In this document: positions 8,673 through 18,405 of the stretch, piece by piece
Layout: each line of letters starts with the position of its first letter
Position numbering within the stretch: the first letter of the stretch is position 1
From: Gilliamella sp. wkB308
Lineage (GTDB): Bacteria; Pseudomonadota; Gammaproteobacteria; Enterobacterales; Orbaceae
Direction: 5' to 3'
Assembly (NCBI RefSeq): GCF_001690185.1
Contig: NZ_LZGN01000022.1
Coordinates: 1 to 64,000, forward strand
Length of the DNA stretch: 64,000 nt
The notes under the pieces: generated by a model
Told to the model about the DNA's origin: nothing
Seen by the model: the letters and a program-made list of their open reading frames with translations, nothing else
The model's database searches: none
Made by a program: the position numbers and the translations under genes

Positions 8673-8678
8673 TATAAT
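8673..8678 (+). promoter_or_regulatory. Predicted -10 element of the small lipoprotein gene
   Basis: TATAAT stands 35 bp before ATG 8713; no convincing -35 hexamer is seen. A transcript starting near 8686 excludes the upstream ATG at 8668 as a start. Confidence 0.45.
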
Positions 8679-8712
8679 TACAAAAAAATCAATTAACAAA
8701 AGGAAATTATAC

Positions 8713-9012
8713 ATGTTCAAGAAGTTACTAGCTGTATTTGTTGTTAGTTTTGTTTTAGTTGGATGTGGTGATGGTTCACCTAAAGTTGATGCTTCATCTA
8801 AGTCAGCATTTCAAACGTCAATGAAAGAAATATCTGAAACTTTAAAGGGAGAGGATAGCGATAATTTCAGAAAGGCAATATTTAACATTGTTTTCGCCGC
8901 TAGTTTTGAAACTGGAGGTGATGAGGCTAAAATTCAGCAAATATTGAAAGAAAAACTTGATGGTAAAACGGCAAAAGAAATCCTAAAAGAGTATAGCAAA
9001 AGTCAACCATAG
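8713..9012 (+). CDS. Small lipoprotein, DUF6694-like (99 aa)
   Basis: The protein starts with a type II signal peptide 'MFKKLLAVFVVSFVLVGC'; Cys18 in the lipobox 'LVGC' would be lipidated. The mature part, 'PKVDASSKSAFQTSMKEI' and later 'LDGKTAKEILKEY', matches my memory of the DUF6694 family of small proteobacterial lipoproteins, whose role is unknown. The ATG at 8713 has AGGAAA 7 bp upstream and directly begins the signal peptide. An in-frame ATG 45 bp further upstream lies at the promoter and is rejected. It is monocistronic, closed by a hairpin at 9023. Confidence 0.75.
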   Translation: MFKKLLAVFVVSFVLVGCGDGSPKVDASSKSAFQTSMKEISETLKGEDSDNFRKAIFNIVFAASFETGGDEAKIQQILKEKLDGKTAKEILKEYSKSQP

Positions 9013-9022
9013 TAAAAGATTA

Positions 9023-9047
9023 AAAGCTCGTTAAATGCGAGCTTTTT
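9023..9047 (+). terminator. Rho-independent terminator after the small lipoprotein gene
   Basis: AAAGCTCG (9023-9030), loop of 7, CGAGCTTT (9038-9045) running into TTTTTT. Confidence 0.85.
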
Positions 9048-9099
9048 TGGGAAAAATAAATGACTAAAAAGTAAAAATATATAATTTTGTCATGATTAC

Positions 9100-9963
9100 C
9101 TATCTTATTACTTCTAATGGTGCATTAGGATAAGGGCGATGGAGATAGATTTGATATGAGTAAATATCATTTTTATCTTCTGCAAACAGCGGAGTTTCGC
9201 CTTTTTTGTCTTCTAATGTCACTATTCTTCCATTTCCATAAAACATAATATTATAATTTTTGATTGGTTGTATATTTCCTATACTTTTAGATAATCTATT
9301 GTCTATATATTGTTCATCTTCTTTAATTAATTCAGTATCATTATATAATGATTTAAAGACTTCGGAATCTCTTACTTTCATAATGGCCAAGAAAGATTTT
9401 TTATCGCCTTTATTAATTATATTAGCTAAATGGTTATAATAATCTACGACTTCTTTAAGTAACTTATCCTCATTTTCTTTTCTCAAATCTATGCTGTGTT
9501 CCCAATTTTTTAGTTTGTACGGAACATCAATATTGAAAATCCATTCTTTGGTGATTAGTGGCATTTCTGCATGTGGATCATCCAATTTAAATTCGTAAAT
9601 TAAAGTCGATTTTTGTTCTAAATAAGATGAATATCCATTATTATATCTATAAATACTTAATGTTAGGTAATCAATACCCAATTTATCTACCGTTTTATTT
9701 CCAACATTTGGTAATAAGACAATTTGTAATTTTTGTTTTCCCGATTTTAATATAAGATCATTAATAATTAATTCACTATCACTCGAACCTGCTAAATAAT
9801 TTTTTTCCAAAACCATGTTATTTACGTAAGATTCATACGGATTTCCGGAAGTAACTTTTAAAGTATAGATAGTTTCTTGAATTATTTGTTTATCTGTTTT
9901 TTGTGCTTGTCCGCAAGAAAACAGAAAACAACTAAGTAAAAATATTCTGATTAATTTTTTCAT
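9100..9963 (-). CDS. Putative lipoprotein of unknown function (287 aa)
   Basis: The N-terminus 'MKKLIRIFLLSCFLFSC' is a lipoprotein signal with Cys17 as the lipid site. The rest is a soluble, charged domain without a family I can name. It ends in a pattern 'MFYGNGRIVTLED' ... 'YSYQIYLHRPYPNAPLEVIR' that I have seen in uncharacterised enterobacterial proteins of accessory regions. I chose the Met at 9963, which begins the signal peptide. A Met three codons upstream (9972) is also possible; 'gaagg' lies before both. It converges on the small lipoprotein gene at 8713 and sits in the islet after tRNA-Arg. Function unknown. Confidence 0.65.
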   Translation of the reverse strand: MKKLIRIFLLSCFLFSCGQAQKTDKQIIQETIYTLKVTSGNPYESYVNNMVLEKNYLAGSSDSELIINDLILKSGKQKLQIVLLPNVGNKTVDKLGIDYLTLSIYRYNNGYSSYLEQKSTLIYEFKLDDPHAEMPLITKEWIFNIDVPYKLKNWEHSIDLRKENEDKLLKEVVDYYNHLANIINKGDKKSFLAIMKVRDSEVFKSLYNDTELIKEDEQYIDNRLSKSIGNIQPIKNYNIMFYGNGRIVTLEDKKGETPLFAEDKNDIYSYQIYLHRPYPNAPLEVIR

Positions 9964-10093
9964 CGTTACCATACCTTCAACTCATTGCTACCTTGTGGCA
10001 TATATAAAAAAATACCTCATCCTCATAAGGAGACGTCATTTTTTCTAAAGATTCTTAATTATAATTACCCTTAAATTTAGATGAAAAGATATC

Positions 10094-10210
10094 GATAGGG
10101 ACGGAAAAATCGAGGTGTCTAATATCAAAAGGTTTTCCATTGATGATTTTAGAACTTTTTGGTTGCAGGACTTGATTGCATCCGATCCTCAAAATAGGTT
10201 ATACAAATAA
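10094..10210 (+). pseudogene. Possible 3' coding remnant
   Basis: In the 460-bp stretch 9973-10428, which has no intact gene, one frame reads 38 codons to TAA at 10208 with a protein-like sequence ('DGKIEVSNIKRFSIDDF', 'FWLQDLIASDPQNRLYK'). It has no start codon; upstream stops close it. It may be the end of a decayed gene. The flanks (10211-10428) are AT-rich with nothing else visible. Confidence 0.25.
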
Positions 10211-10427
10211 TAAGTTTTTTAAATAACTACAATGTATTCTTTTCCGGAATTATAAATTTTTCTTTCATCATATAATGTAATGAGTTTTCTTTATATAAGT
10301 TATATGTTTTGCTTAATACTCATTTGTATATTTTTATCGTTATTTTAGCCATCCCCAAATTATTGTCTGGTTTAATTGCTTATCTATTTTATTTTAACTT
10401 AACTAACTCATGATCATCATTCTCTAA

Positions 10428-10457
10428 GAAAAAGCGGAAATTAAATTTCCGCTTTTT
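10428..10457. terminator. Bidirectional terminator at the end of the DUF3686 operon
   Basis: AAAAAGCGGAAA, loop TTAA, then TTTCCGCTTTTTT: a long near-perfect stem with A-tract before and T-tract after, so it can work on both strands. On the minus strand it lies 17 bp after the ATPase stop codon. Confidence 0.85.
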
Positions 10458-10473
10458 TGATAAAACAACCACT

Positions 10474-13400
10474 TTATAATTTTAATGCCTGTACACTTTG
10501 TACTAAGTCAGCTAATTGGGTAACAATTTGGTTACCGGTATTCGCTTCGTCACCACCTAGTGATTTATTGCGCATAAAGTCAGCTTTGATTTGTTGCCAA
10601 CGTTTAGTTTGTTCTTTTGTTAACACACCTCGAATTTCAGCAAGTTTAAGCAGATTTTCTTCTGCGCCGTTGGTCAGCAGTTGTGCCTCGCCCAAGTAGT
10701 GATCTTCAATAATTTGATTGAGTTCTTCATCATTCATTACGGAAGAAACTTTTTCAGCAAGTTTGTTCATGTTTCGATAACTACCTTGTAACTTGAACGG
10801 CGGTTCTGTTCGGTATTTATCGGATTGCGCTGCGCTAATAATGTATTGCTGATTGACTTTAAAGACTACTTCTCGAATTTTCAGTAAATGACGCAGTACG
10901 GCTACAATTTCGCTAATTTCCGCTTGGCTATAGGCATAGCTAAGTTCGTTGGTGTTAAGCGGTTTTCCTTGTGCATGGTCGATAAACTGATATAGGTCAT
11001 TAAGATCACGCAGTGCTAATGGCGATAATATTGGATTTGATGTTAAGCAGTTTTCAATGTAACTTGATGCAAACACTTCATCCATGCCACCTAAAACTTC
11101 ACCTAAGTTGTAAATATCTGCACGGTTGGCTAACATGTCAGGGATTTTGAAAACCTCACCCGATTCGGTATAAGGGTTGCCAGCCATAATGACACAGAAT
11201 TTTTTACCTCGCAGGTCATAGGTTTTGGTTTTTTCTTTCCATACCCCTTCAATTCGTCGAGAACCGTCACATAACGAGATAAATTTTTGTAAAAACTCGG
11301 GGTTAGTGTGTTGAATATCGTCTATATAAAGCATGACGTTATTACCCATTTCGAGCGCTAAATTGAGTTTTTCAAGTTCTTGACGAGCGGTGGCATTTGG
11401 CGCTTGCTGTGGATCGAATGATAATACGCTGTGACCTAGTGCCGGGCCGTTAATTTTCATAAATATTAAGCCAAGTCGGTTAGCCACATATTCCATTAGG
11501 GTTGTTTTACCGTAACCTGGTGGCGAGATGAGTAGTAATAACCCCATTAAGTCAGTACGGCGATTTTCACCTACGGTCCCCATTTGTTTTGCTAAATTGT
11601 CTCCAATGATTGGTAAATAAACTTGGTTGATCAGTTTATTACGCACAAATGAACTGAGTGGTTTAGCTTTAAACTCTTCAAGATGTAATTGTTCACGTTG
11701 TTCATCCAGCACTTCTTGACGCAGGCTTTGGTAATGTTGGAATTGTGGAATAACAACACGTGATTGTTTACGCATGCGACTAAAGAAGTCGTCAAGGTTG
11801 ATTTGTAACACCCCTTGTGTAATTGAAGGGTGTTCACCTAATAAATCATTGACTGTGATATCTAGTTCAATTTCACTTATTGCTAAAGTGATGTTACTTT
11901 CTTTATCCAACATGCATAGTAAAGTGGCTTCGGCAATGTATTCACTCAATTTTTGATATTGGGGTAGGGTACAAAGTCCTTTGAACCAACTTTCAATAAG
12001 ATTCCAACGGTCAGCCAGTCGTTTTTTGAGATTTAATTGCGATTGATTAAAATCACTCCACATGTGCGATTCTTCTAATCGTGTATTTAATCCTTCATAT
12101 AAAGAATGGCTATATTTACTTAAGGTAAATTGTTGCGGTATTTCAGCTAAGACATAGCTTAAGTATTCGCTTGCCTGTTTAATATGGTAAGGTTCATGGT
12201 CGATTGGCTGTTTTTGTAAAAATTGAGTGAGTTCAACCGATATTTCGTGTTGTAGATTTTTTAATCCCTCTTCATGTCCAAATAATGCTTGTATATCCTT
12301 ACATGTTTTGGCTCGTTCTGGCCATAATCTGACGATATCATTTTTTTGATTGTGATACCAAAATAGTATCGCTAAGCTACGTGCTAAAGGATTGTATCTG
12401 AGTAGTTTGGCGGCTTCACCAAGTGGAACTATTTTCGATAATATTTTTACCGCATCGTGATCGTGAATCCCTTTTTCATACCCTTCTCGATAGCGTAGGG
12501 CAGCATAATCCCGTACTGTTTTGTTTAACATTTCGGGTTGATTCAGTTGGCTGATTAAATCTTCATAACTTAAATCATGTTCTTTTTTTAGCGCCGAATT
12601 GATGATCGAATAGGCTAGATACTCTGCTCGATAGACGGTTGGCGATTCAGACTCAAGCGAGATAGTCCAAAAAGGTTGATAACTTTCTAATTTTGGATGG
12701 TCTATTTTTTCTTGATAATCGGTACCGGTCAATTGTAAGTAAAGATGATGTTCTTTTGGTACAATGGTTAGGTCAAGTTCTTGTGTGTTGACGCTAAATT
12801 TATGTCTTGGTCCTAATTTTATGACATTTCCACCCGATTCAAAGATTTCGGATTTGTCACGTAAAGAACGTATTGCTTGATCTCTGGCACTTTTGAAGCG
12901 TGATTCAATATCATCAGCTTTGACATTATCAAAAAGTGCACGTAATTTTTCAACTATTTCACGAATTTTCAGCGCTAAAGGATCGGCAACAAAAAAGGCA
13001 TTGAGTTCGTTTTGATCTGAAAATTTAGCGGTTCGTCTTGGAATGCTGTCTAAAATTCTATCAGCAGCAGTCAGTAGGGATTCCGTTCGTCTTGTTCGAT
13101 CTTCAAGTAGTGCTTGTTTGTGTGTTTCGAATGATTCTAAGATTTCTTCACGTTTTGCCAGTATGTCATTTAAAAACTCTTCACTTTCGCTGAACTGATT
13201 TTCCAGTTCTTCAAGTTGAACTAATAGCCTTGATAGTTCATCGTCACATTTTTCTGGCGTGGTAGCTAAGCTTAATGCATTGGCAATACTTTGACTAAAT
13301 AGTTTGAATTGCGCACCAAATTGCGCCACCATTTCAACGCTGGATAGATTTTTTCGTTTTTGGTTAATGCGTGCTTTGGTTTGATTGAGTTTGGCATAAA

Positions 13401-15417
13401 CTTCGGCGATCGATTCAATGATTTTGGTTTGTAGTGTTACGTCATCAAATTTTAATGATGCCATTAATTGTGAAAGCATATCTAAGTTTTCAGACATTTG
13501 GTCAGCGGTTTTTATCGGTTCGATAAGCTTGGCGACTGTGTCCGCTTTAGTAAGATACTTTTCAATTTCATCTATTTGGGTGATGAACGGTTCGAGCGCT
13601 TTGTCACTGCCTAAAAATTCGGCTGTCGCTAATGATACGATAGATTGGCGTTCTTTTAAGGCTTTTTCCATTATGTCGATCTGATTCAAATCTATATAAC
13701 GGTAAGTTCTTAATGTGACTAAACTACCTAGCTGCATTTTAATTGCATTTAGTGCATCTACGTATTGTTGTGTTTCTTGCCAGCTATCGGGATAGAGTTT
13801 AGTCAATAAGTCTTGTTGGTTTGAAATTGCTTCACGCATGGCGCTTTCAGATTGTCGGCGTATGCTTTCCACTTTTTCATATTCATCTATCACTAATTCA
13901 CTCGTTTGTATAATGTTACGTAATACCGGCGTAAAAGATAGATTTTTCTCGTCGTTGAGCCAAAAATAGCTGTCAAATAACCGTTTTGTGTCTTCACTTA
14001 GTTTGCTGTATAGTTGGGATGAAACCGATTGGTTATCAATTTCACGAGCAATAAAGTAAAGATCTGAAATCCCTCTGACTAGTTCCGCATTGCCTATCTT
14101 GCCTAAAAAACTATTGTTAGTTGGTTGCGTCGCTGCAAATTCGTCACTATAAAACGGTGTTTGCCAAATTTGCATTGGATGAACGCGAGTCGGGTCGTTA
14201 TTTTCACCTTCAAATACAACCATTCGACCGTCTTCAAACACGGCATAACCATGACCTAAAATAGGATTATCAAGTTTTCGTTCGATCATATTGTAGTTAA
14301 ATAGTGCTAAACGACCAGAACTCGGATCATAAAATATGTAAAGGACATCTTCGCCATTGGGTGAACGTCTGATTCGTCTAAATCGCATCCCCGACATGGA
14401 TTGATCGAAAGTTTTATATTCCCCATTTTGTAGATAGTAACCGCCAGGGAAGATCACACCATGATCTTCAGGTAGCTGAATACAGGCTTGTCCAATAAAA
14501 TCGATTCGTTGGGCTTTTTGGGTGAGGGTGTTATAAATTAAATAACGCCAGTTTTCTTCGCGATACGGTAAAACTTTTAGCAGAATTAAGGATCCGACTT
14601 TTGCGTATTCAATTTTGGCATCGTTAATGGATTGATTTTTGTCGAGTACTTCTTCACTGTAGATTCCCAGCCCATCATTGGTGTTGTTTTCACATTTTAT
14701 GGTTAAGTCACCGCCAATGGTTTCAACAAAAACAGTATCTAAAATATTTACATGCGGGAATCGACCGTTGACGATATTGTCACGTGTGGTTTCAATCCAT
14801 TCAAAATCGTAAGCAGGTGGTAGCGCAATATCACGTTCACCACGATTATCGATGTAATCAATGGTTTTTTTGTCACTTGATATTGACCAACGAAATACAC
14901 GAATGTCACTGACTCGTTCACCAATTTGGAAACTGGCAAGTAGCTTTCCATCTCGTTCAACTAATTGGAGTAATTGTGCATTTTTATAATAGGTGTAGAG
15001 TTCATTAAAATCTTGAACAAAGCGATCAATATTTAAAAAGGTATTGGATAGATCAACCGAATCGGCTTCGTAATTGCCATCTCGTTCAACAAGTTGATAA
15101 AGCGAGAATACGTCTTCGATTTTGGTCTCTTTTTTTAATCCTAAAAAGACGTTGTAACCAAAAAGTAACCAATCACCAAATCGAACTATGTCTCTGGCGA
15201 TACAGTTATTTTCAGTTCTGATGCGAATACGTCCGATAATTGACATGTCACTTTTGCCAAATTCGGTCAGTCGTTGTTGATTTAGGGCTTCGGTTTTTTG
15301 GTTTAGTTCTTGTCCTAGCGAAGTCAAACGTTTACGAAGGATTTCATAAGCACCGCCTTCGGCGACCGCTTTATCGAGTGTTGTTTGTTGTTCGTTTTCT
15401 TGTTCTATTTCTGCCAT
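10474..15417 (-). CDS. Giant DUF3686 'DNA repair ATPase' with C-terminal AAA+ domain (1647 aa)
   Basis: The N-terminal half (about residues 1-480) is rich in beta strands with repeated motifs such as 'LLQLVERDG' and 'YLQNGEYKTF', suggesting a propeller-like DUF3686 region. Long helical, coiled-coil stretches follow (about 500-900). A C-terminal AAA+ domain has Walker A 'SPPGYGKTTL' near residue 1300, Walker B 'NNVMLYIDDIQH', and a 'VIMAGNPYTESG' sensor-like segment, then 'LANRADIYNLGEVL'. Databases call such proteins 'DNA repair ATPase', but I know of no direct evidence. The link to a flotillin and a PspA homologue argues instead for remodelling at the membrane. It is last in a five-gene operon, 119 bp after yqiK with a hairpin in between. 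The Shine-Dalgarno is weak ('aagag'). Confidence 0.85.
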   Translation of the reverse strand: MAEIEQENEQQTTLDKAVAEGGAYEILRKRLTSLGQELNQKTEALNQQRLTEFGKSDMSIIGRIRIRTENNCIARDIVRFGDWLLFGYNVFLGLKKETKIEDVFSLYQLVERDGNYEADSVDLSNTFLNIDRFVQDFNELYTYYKNAQLLQLVERDGKLLASFQIGERVSDIRVFRWSISSDKKTIDYIDNRGERDIALPPAYDFEWIETTRDNIVNGRFPHVNILDTVFVETIGGDLTIKCENNTNDGLGIYSEEVLDKNQSINDAKIEYAKVGSLILLKVLPYREENWRYLIYNTLTQKAQRIDFIGQACIQLPEDHGVIFPGGYYLQNGEYKTFDQSMSGMRFRRIRRSPNGEDVLYIFYDPSSGRLALFNYNMIERKLDNPILGHGYAVFEDGRMVVFEGENNDPTRVHPMQIWQTPFYSDEFAATQPTNNSFLGKIGNAELVRGISDLYFIAREIDNQSVSSQLYSKLSEDTKRLFDSYFWLNDEKNLSFTPVLRNIIQTSELVIDEYEKVESIRRQSESAMREAISNQQDLLTKLYPDSWQETQQYVDALNAIKMQLGSLVTLRTYRYIDLNQIDIMEKALKERQSIVSLATAEFLGSDKALEPFITQIDEIEKYLTKADTVAKLIEPIKTADQMSENLDMLSQLMASLKFDDVTLQTKIIESIAEVYAKLNQTKARINQKRKNLSSVEMVAQFGAQFKLFSQSIANALSLATTPEKCDDELSRLLVQLEELENQFSESEEFLNDILAKREEILESFETHKQALLEDRTRRTESLLTAADRILDSIPRRTAKFSDQNELNAFFVADPLALKIREIVEKLRALFDNVKADDIESRFKSARDQAIRSLRDKSEIFESGGNVIKLGPRHKFSVNTQELDLTIVPKEHHLYLQLTGTDYQEKIDHPKLESYQPFWTISLESESPTVYRAEYLAYSIINSALKKEHDLSYEDLISQLNQPEMLNKTVRDYAALRYREGYEKGIHDHDAVKILSKIVPLGEAAKLLRYNPLARSLAILFWYHNQKNDIVRLWPERAKTCKDIQALFGHEEGLKNLQHEISVELTQFLQKQPIDHEPYHIKQASEYLSYVLAEIPQQFTLSKYSHSLYEGLNTRLEESHMWSDFNQSQLNLKKRLADRWNLIESWFKGLCTLPQYQKLSEYIAEATLLCMLDKESNITLAISEIELDITVNDLLGEHPSITQGVLQINLDDFFSRMRKQSRVVIPQFQHYQSLRQEVLDEQREQLHLEEFKAKPLSSFVRNKLINQVYLPIIGDNLAKQMGTVGENRRTDLMGLLLLISPPGYGKTTLMEYVANRLGLIFMKINGPALGHSVLSFDPQQAPNATARQELEKLNLALEMGNNVMLYIDDIQHTNPEFLQKFISLCDGSRRIEGVWKEKTKTYDLRGKKFCVIMAGNPYTESGEVFKIPDMLANRADIYNLGEVLGGMDEVFASSYIENCLTSNPILSPLALRDLNDLYQFIDHAQGKPLNTNELSYAYSQAEISEIVAVLRHLLKIREVVFKVNQQYIISAAQSDKYRTEPPFKLQGSYRNMNKLAEKVSSVMNDEELNQIIEDHYLGEAQLLTNGAEENLLKLAEIRGVLTKEQTKRWQQIKADFMRNKSLGGDEANTGNQIVTQLADLVQSVQALKL

Positions 15418-15450
15418 TTTTAACTCTTGATCATTATCCAGAAAGGCGAT

Positions 15451-15486
15451 TGTTTTCGGTAGGCTATTATTACCTTACCGAAAACA
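15451..15486 (-). promoter_or_regulatory. Intercistronic hairpin between yqiK and the ATPase gene
   Basis: TGTTTTCGGTA (15451-15461) and TACCGAAAACA (15476-15486) form a perfect 11-bp stem, extended by GG/CC. There is no T-tract on the minus strand after it, so it is more likely a stability, processing or partial-termination element than a full terminator. It sits before the gene expected to be needed in the smallest amount. Confidence 0.6.
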
Positions 15487-15536
15487 GGTGATAGTGATAA
15501 TGTTGTTTTAATCATTATCAATAATGTGCAGTTGGG

Positions 15537-17648
15537 TTAGCTGTCACTTTCTTTTTTGCTTTCCGATGGTAAAAATTGTTTAGCTAGTGCTTTTAAATCA
15601 GTATTTTTTAATGTGTCTTTGATATCAATGTCTTTATTTCCGGATAGACGTGATAAGACTGATTGTAGAGCAGATTGCAGAACAGGGCTTTGGTTAACTG
15701 TTCCTTCAATTGCTTTACCTACGCTAATGGCTTTAGAGAAGCTGTTAAAGAAGTTGTCATTACCGCCAACAATTTCAATATTTGCTTTACTAAATGCAGC
15801 TGCAAGTACGTCTGCTTGTTCTTTAGCGATTTCTTTATTCGCTGCAATTGCTGCCATTGCTTGTTCAAAGCCTTTTTCAAGTGCCAAGCGGAACTCTTCG
15901 TGATTTTTAGATTGTTCACTCATGGTGCCCATTGCTTGGAATTTTTCAATTAAACCATTTGCTTCAGCAGTTAGGCGTTCACGTATAATCATTGCTTCAG
16001 CCAGACCTTGTTCTTTCATTGCAGCGGCTTTAGCAAATCCAATGCGTTCATCACCACGTGCTTGAGCAGATAGTTTTTCTTCCAATATTTTTGCTTCGGT
16101 CAGACCTTGTTTTTCAGTTGCTGTCGCTTTCGCTTCAATGACTTTAGCTTCAGATAATCCTTTTTCTTGATTTCCTCTTGCTTCTGCTAATAAGGTTTCA
16201 GCGGTAATGTTGGCTTTGACTAATCCTTCTTTTTCTTCTGCTTCAGCTCGTGCTTTACGTACTTTTGCTTCAGCAAGTCCAATTGCTGCTTCTTCTGCTT
16301 CAATACCTTGAGCAAGTTGTTTTTTCGCTTCGGCTTGTTTTGCAGCAGCTTCAAGTTCGGCTTGTGCCATGGTGCTAAGTTCGACCGCACGATGTTTCGA
16401 TGCTTGTTCATCCGCTTCGGCTTGTTTAACTTGTTTGACTAATTCTTGCTCTGCTCGTGCTTCGGCTTCGATAATTGTTGTTTGTTTTTCTCGATCCGCT
16501 TTGGATACTTCACGTACTTCTTTGATGTTTTCTTCTTCAATCGCAACGGTTTTTTCAACGGCAACACGTTCACGAATCACATTAGCGATATGTTTCTTTT
16601 CTTCTTCAAGAACTTTATCTTTTTCGATTCGTTGTAATTCAACTTCACGTTCACGTGCAACGATTTCAAGTGATCGAGCACGTTCCACACGTTCTTCTTC
16701 AATGGCAATTGCACGTAAGCGGTTTTGTTGTGCAACTTCTACTTCACGTAGACGATTTTCTTCACGAACTTCAATTTCTTGTTGCGATTGAATTCTTGCT
16801 TGTTCGGCTTTTAATCGCTCTTCTTCTTGAACTTTTAATGTTTCAGCTTGTTCACGAGCTCGAATAGTCTCAATTTCACGTTTTTGACGGGCTTCGGCAT
16901 CGGCTTGTTGACGCTCAAGTTCTAATTTAGCTTCAATCGTTTCTGTGTCTTTTTTCTTTAAAGCTAATTCAAGATCTCTTTCCCGTTTGTTGGTTTCATC
17001 TTTATGAATAGCGGTGATAGCCGTGATTTTGTTAATCCCTTCCGCATCAAATATATTATCGGGATCGAGTGATTTAATTGGTGTTTGTTCTAAGTAATCG
17101 ATAGCAACATCTTCTAACGCATATCCGTTAAGATCTTTCCCAATTACATCAATGATTCGTTCACGGAAATTCATCCGATCTTCAAAGAGTTTGGCGAGTT
17201 CGAATTGTTTACCAACCGTTTTTAACGCTTCCGAAAATTTAGCACTAAATAGGGTGCTGACCGCTTTTTGATCTGACGCACGATCAACGCCGATCGATTT
17301 TGCCACTTTTAACACATCTTCAGTGGTTTCGTTAACACGTAAATAAAAGGCTACACAGATATCTGCTCGTAGATTATCTTTACAGATTAATCCGTCTTTG
17401 CCTCGACGTTCTACATCAAAAGTAATTAATGATATTTTCATAAATTCTTTTTTGTAGATTACGGGATAGACTAACGCTCCGGTAAAGTGTACCTTCGGTC
17501 TTGACGTCATATCGTTAACAATAAGTGCAGTACCTTGCGGCACTTTTATATAAAATGCTTTAAATAATAAGAAAAATCCAACAATAACAAGGAATACAAT
17601 TCCGATTGTTAACAAGAAAAATATGACTGTATCTTGATTGATTGACAT
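15537..17648 (-). CDS. yqiK: Flotillin-family inner-membrane protein YqiK
   Basis: Flotillins assemble in membrane microdomains. The 703-aa protein has one N-terminal membrane segment (about residues 7-31) and an SPFH/band-7 domain (about 32-200, containing 'GTALIVNDMTSRPKVHFTGA'). A very long helical region rich in Glu, Ala, Arg and Lys (about 215-590) follows with quasi-repeats such as 'GLAEAKVRKARAEAEEKEGL' and 'GLTEAKILEEKLSAQ', and then a hydrophobic-poor tail. This is longer than E. coli YqiK (about 550), mainly by extra coiled coil. It is 30 bp after yqiJ, as in E. coli where yqiJ-yqiK are paired. GGAG lies 11 bp before the ATG. Confidence 0.9.
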   Translation of the reverse strand: MSINQDTVIFFLLTIGIVFLVIVGFFLLFKAFYIKVPQGTALIVNDMTSRPKVHFTGALVYPVIYKKEFMKISLITFDVERRGKDGLICKDNLRADICVAFYLRVNETTEDVLKVAKSIGVDRASDQKAVSTLFSAKFSEALKTVGKQFELAKLFEDRMNFRERIIDVIGKDLNGYALEDVAIDYLEQTPIKSLDPDNIFDAEGINKITAITAIHKDETNKRERDLELALKKKDTETIEAKLELERQQADAEARQKREIETIRAREQAETLKVQEEERLKAEQARIQSQQEIEVREENRLREVEVAQQNRLRAIAIEEERVERARSLEIVAREREVELQRIEKDKVLEEEKKHIANVIRERVAVEKTVAIEEENIKEVREVSKADREKQTTIIEAEARAEQELVKQVKQAEADEQASKHRAVELSTMAQAELEAAAKQAEAKKQLAQGIEAEEAAIGLAEAKVRKARAEAEEKEGLVKANITAETLLAEARGNQEKGLSEAKVIEAKATATEKQGLTEAKILEEKLSAQARGDERIGFAKAAAMKEQGLAEAMIIRERLTAEANGLIEKFQAMGTMSEQSKNHEEFRLALEKGFEQAMAAIAANKEIAKEQADVLAAAFSKANIEIVGGNDNFFNSFSKAISVGKAIEGTVNQSPVLQSALQSVLSRLSGNKDIDIKDTLKNTDLKALAKQFLPSESKKESDS

Positions 17649-17678
17649 GATTTGTTTTTCTCCAAAAAAATAATTTTG

Positions 17679-18332
17679 TTATCCATTAAACTCGTCGAGG
17701 CTAATAATTTCATAGCTATTATTTGTTTTATCATAGCTTAGCAAAATGGCTTTATCACCACGTTTGAATTGATATGATTCGTTACATCTAACTTGTAAGA
17801 TTAGACCTGCTCCACCGTCTTCATACGTTGCTTCACCTTTGGTTTCGCTGACTGTACTGGAACGGATTTCTACAGTTTGACCTAATAATGATTGATGACT
17901 ATTGGCTGTATTGAGTTTGCTAAAAATAGGGCGTAGAGGTTTTATTGTAAATGCGGTTAAGTAAACCGCCGCGATGAAGGCAGTTATAAAAATTATTAAT
18001 CCTAATAAATAGTAAATTAGCGCATAATGACTAATTGGTATCATGAAAAAACGAAAAGAAAAATAGCAGATTGACCATCCAAATAAAGAGATTAGGGTAA
18101 TGACTAATGTCATGGGGACTTCGTTGAATCCTAACTTCATGAGTAAACCGCTAAATCCTGAAGCTGGATTATCAGTTGATAGTTGTTTGACATCTATATC
18201 AAAATCTATGTCTAAGCAATCAACCGTCAAAACGCCAATTGATGCAACCAACCAATACAGTACGCAAATCGTGACTAGTCCACTAAAGATGACGACTGGA
18301 AAAGAAAAAAAGATTCCCCAGAAAAGATCCAT
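17679..18332 (-). CDS. yqiJ: YqiJ-like inner-membrane protein with C-terminal OB fold (NfeD-related)
   Basis: This 217-aa protein is a flotillin partner. Membrane segments are visible at about residues 7-35, 72-95 and 100-130; the last ~75 residues form a soluble beta domain ('LLGQTVEIRSSTVSETKGEA', 'GLILQVRC', 'FKRGDKAILLSYDK') typical of NfeD/OB-fold proteins. NfeD-type proteins are thought to bind and organise flotillins. AAGGAAAT precedes the ATG at good distance. It is second to last before yqiK, 73 bp after the pspA-like gene. Confidence 0.85.
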   Translation of the reverse strand: MDLFWGIFFSFPVVIFSGLVTICVLYWLVASIGVLTVDCLDIDFDIDVKQLSTDNPASGFSGLLMKLGFNEVPMTLVITLISLFGWSICYFSFRFFMIPISHYALIYYLLGLIIFITAFIAAVYLTAFTIKPLRPIFSKLNTANSHQSLLGQTVEIRSSTVSETKGEATYEDGGAGLILQVRCNESYQFKRGDKAILLSYDKTNNSYEIISLDEFNG

Positions 18333-18405
18333 TATATTTCCTTAAATTTCATTCTTCCAAATAGCTATAATTATAATTTTAAGATTTAAAAAATGAATAA
18401 CTATT

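Noticed and set aside
16220-16867. Several long open frames opposite or out of frame to the flotillin gene
   Set aside because: They are shadows of its Glu/Ala/Lys/Arg-rich coiled coil; low-complexity composition and no ribosome sites.
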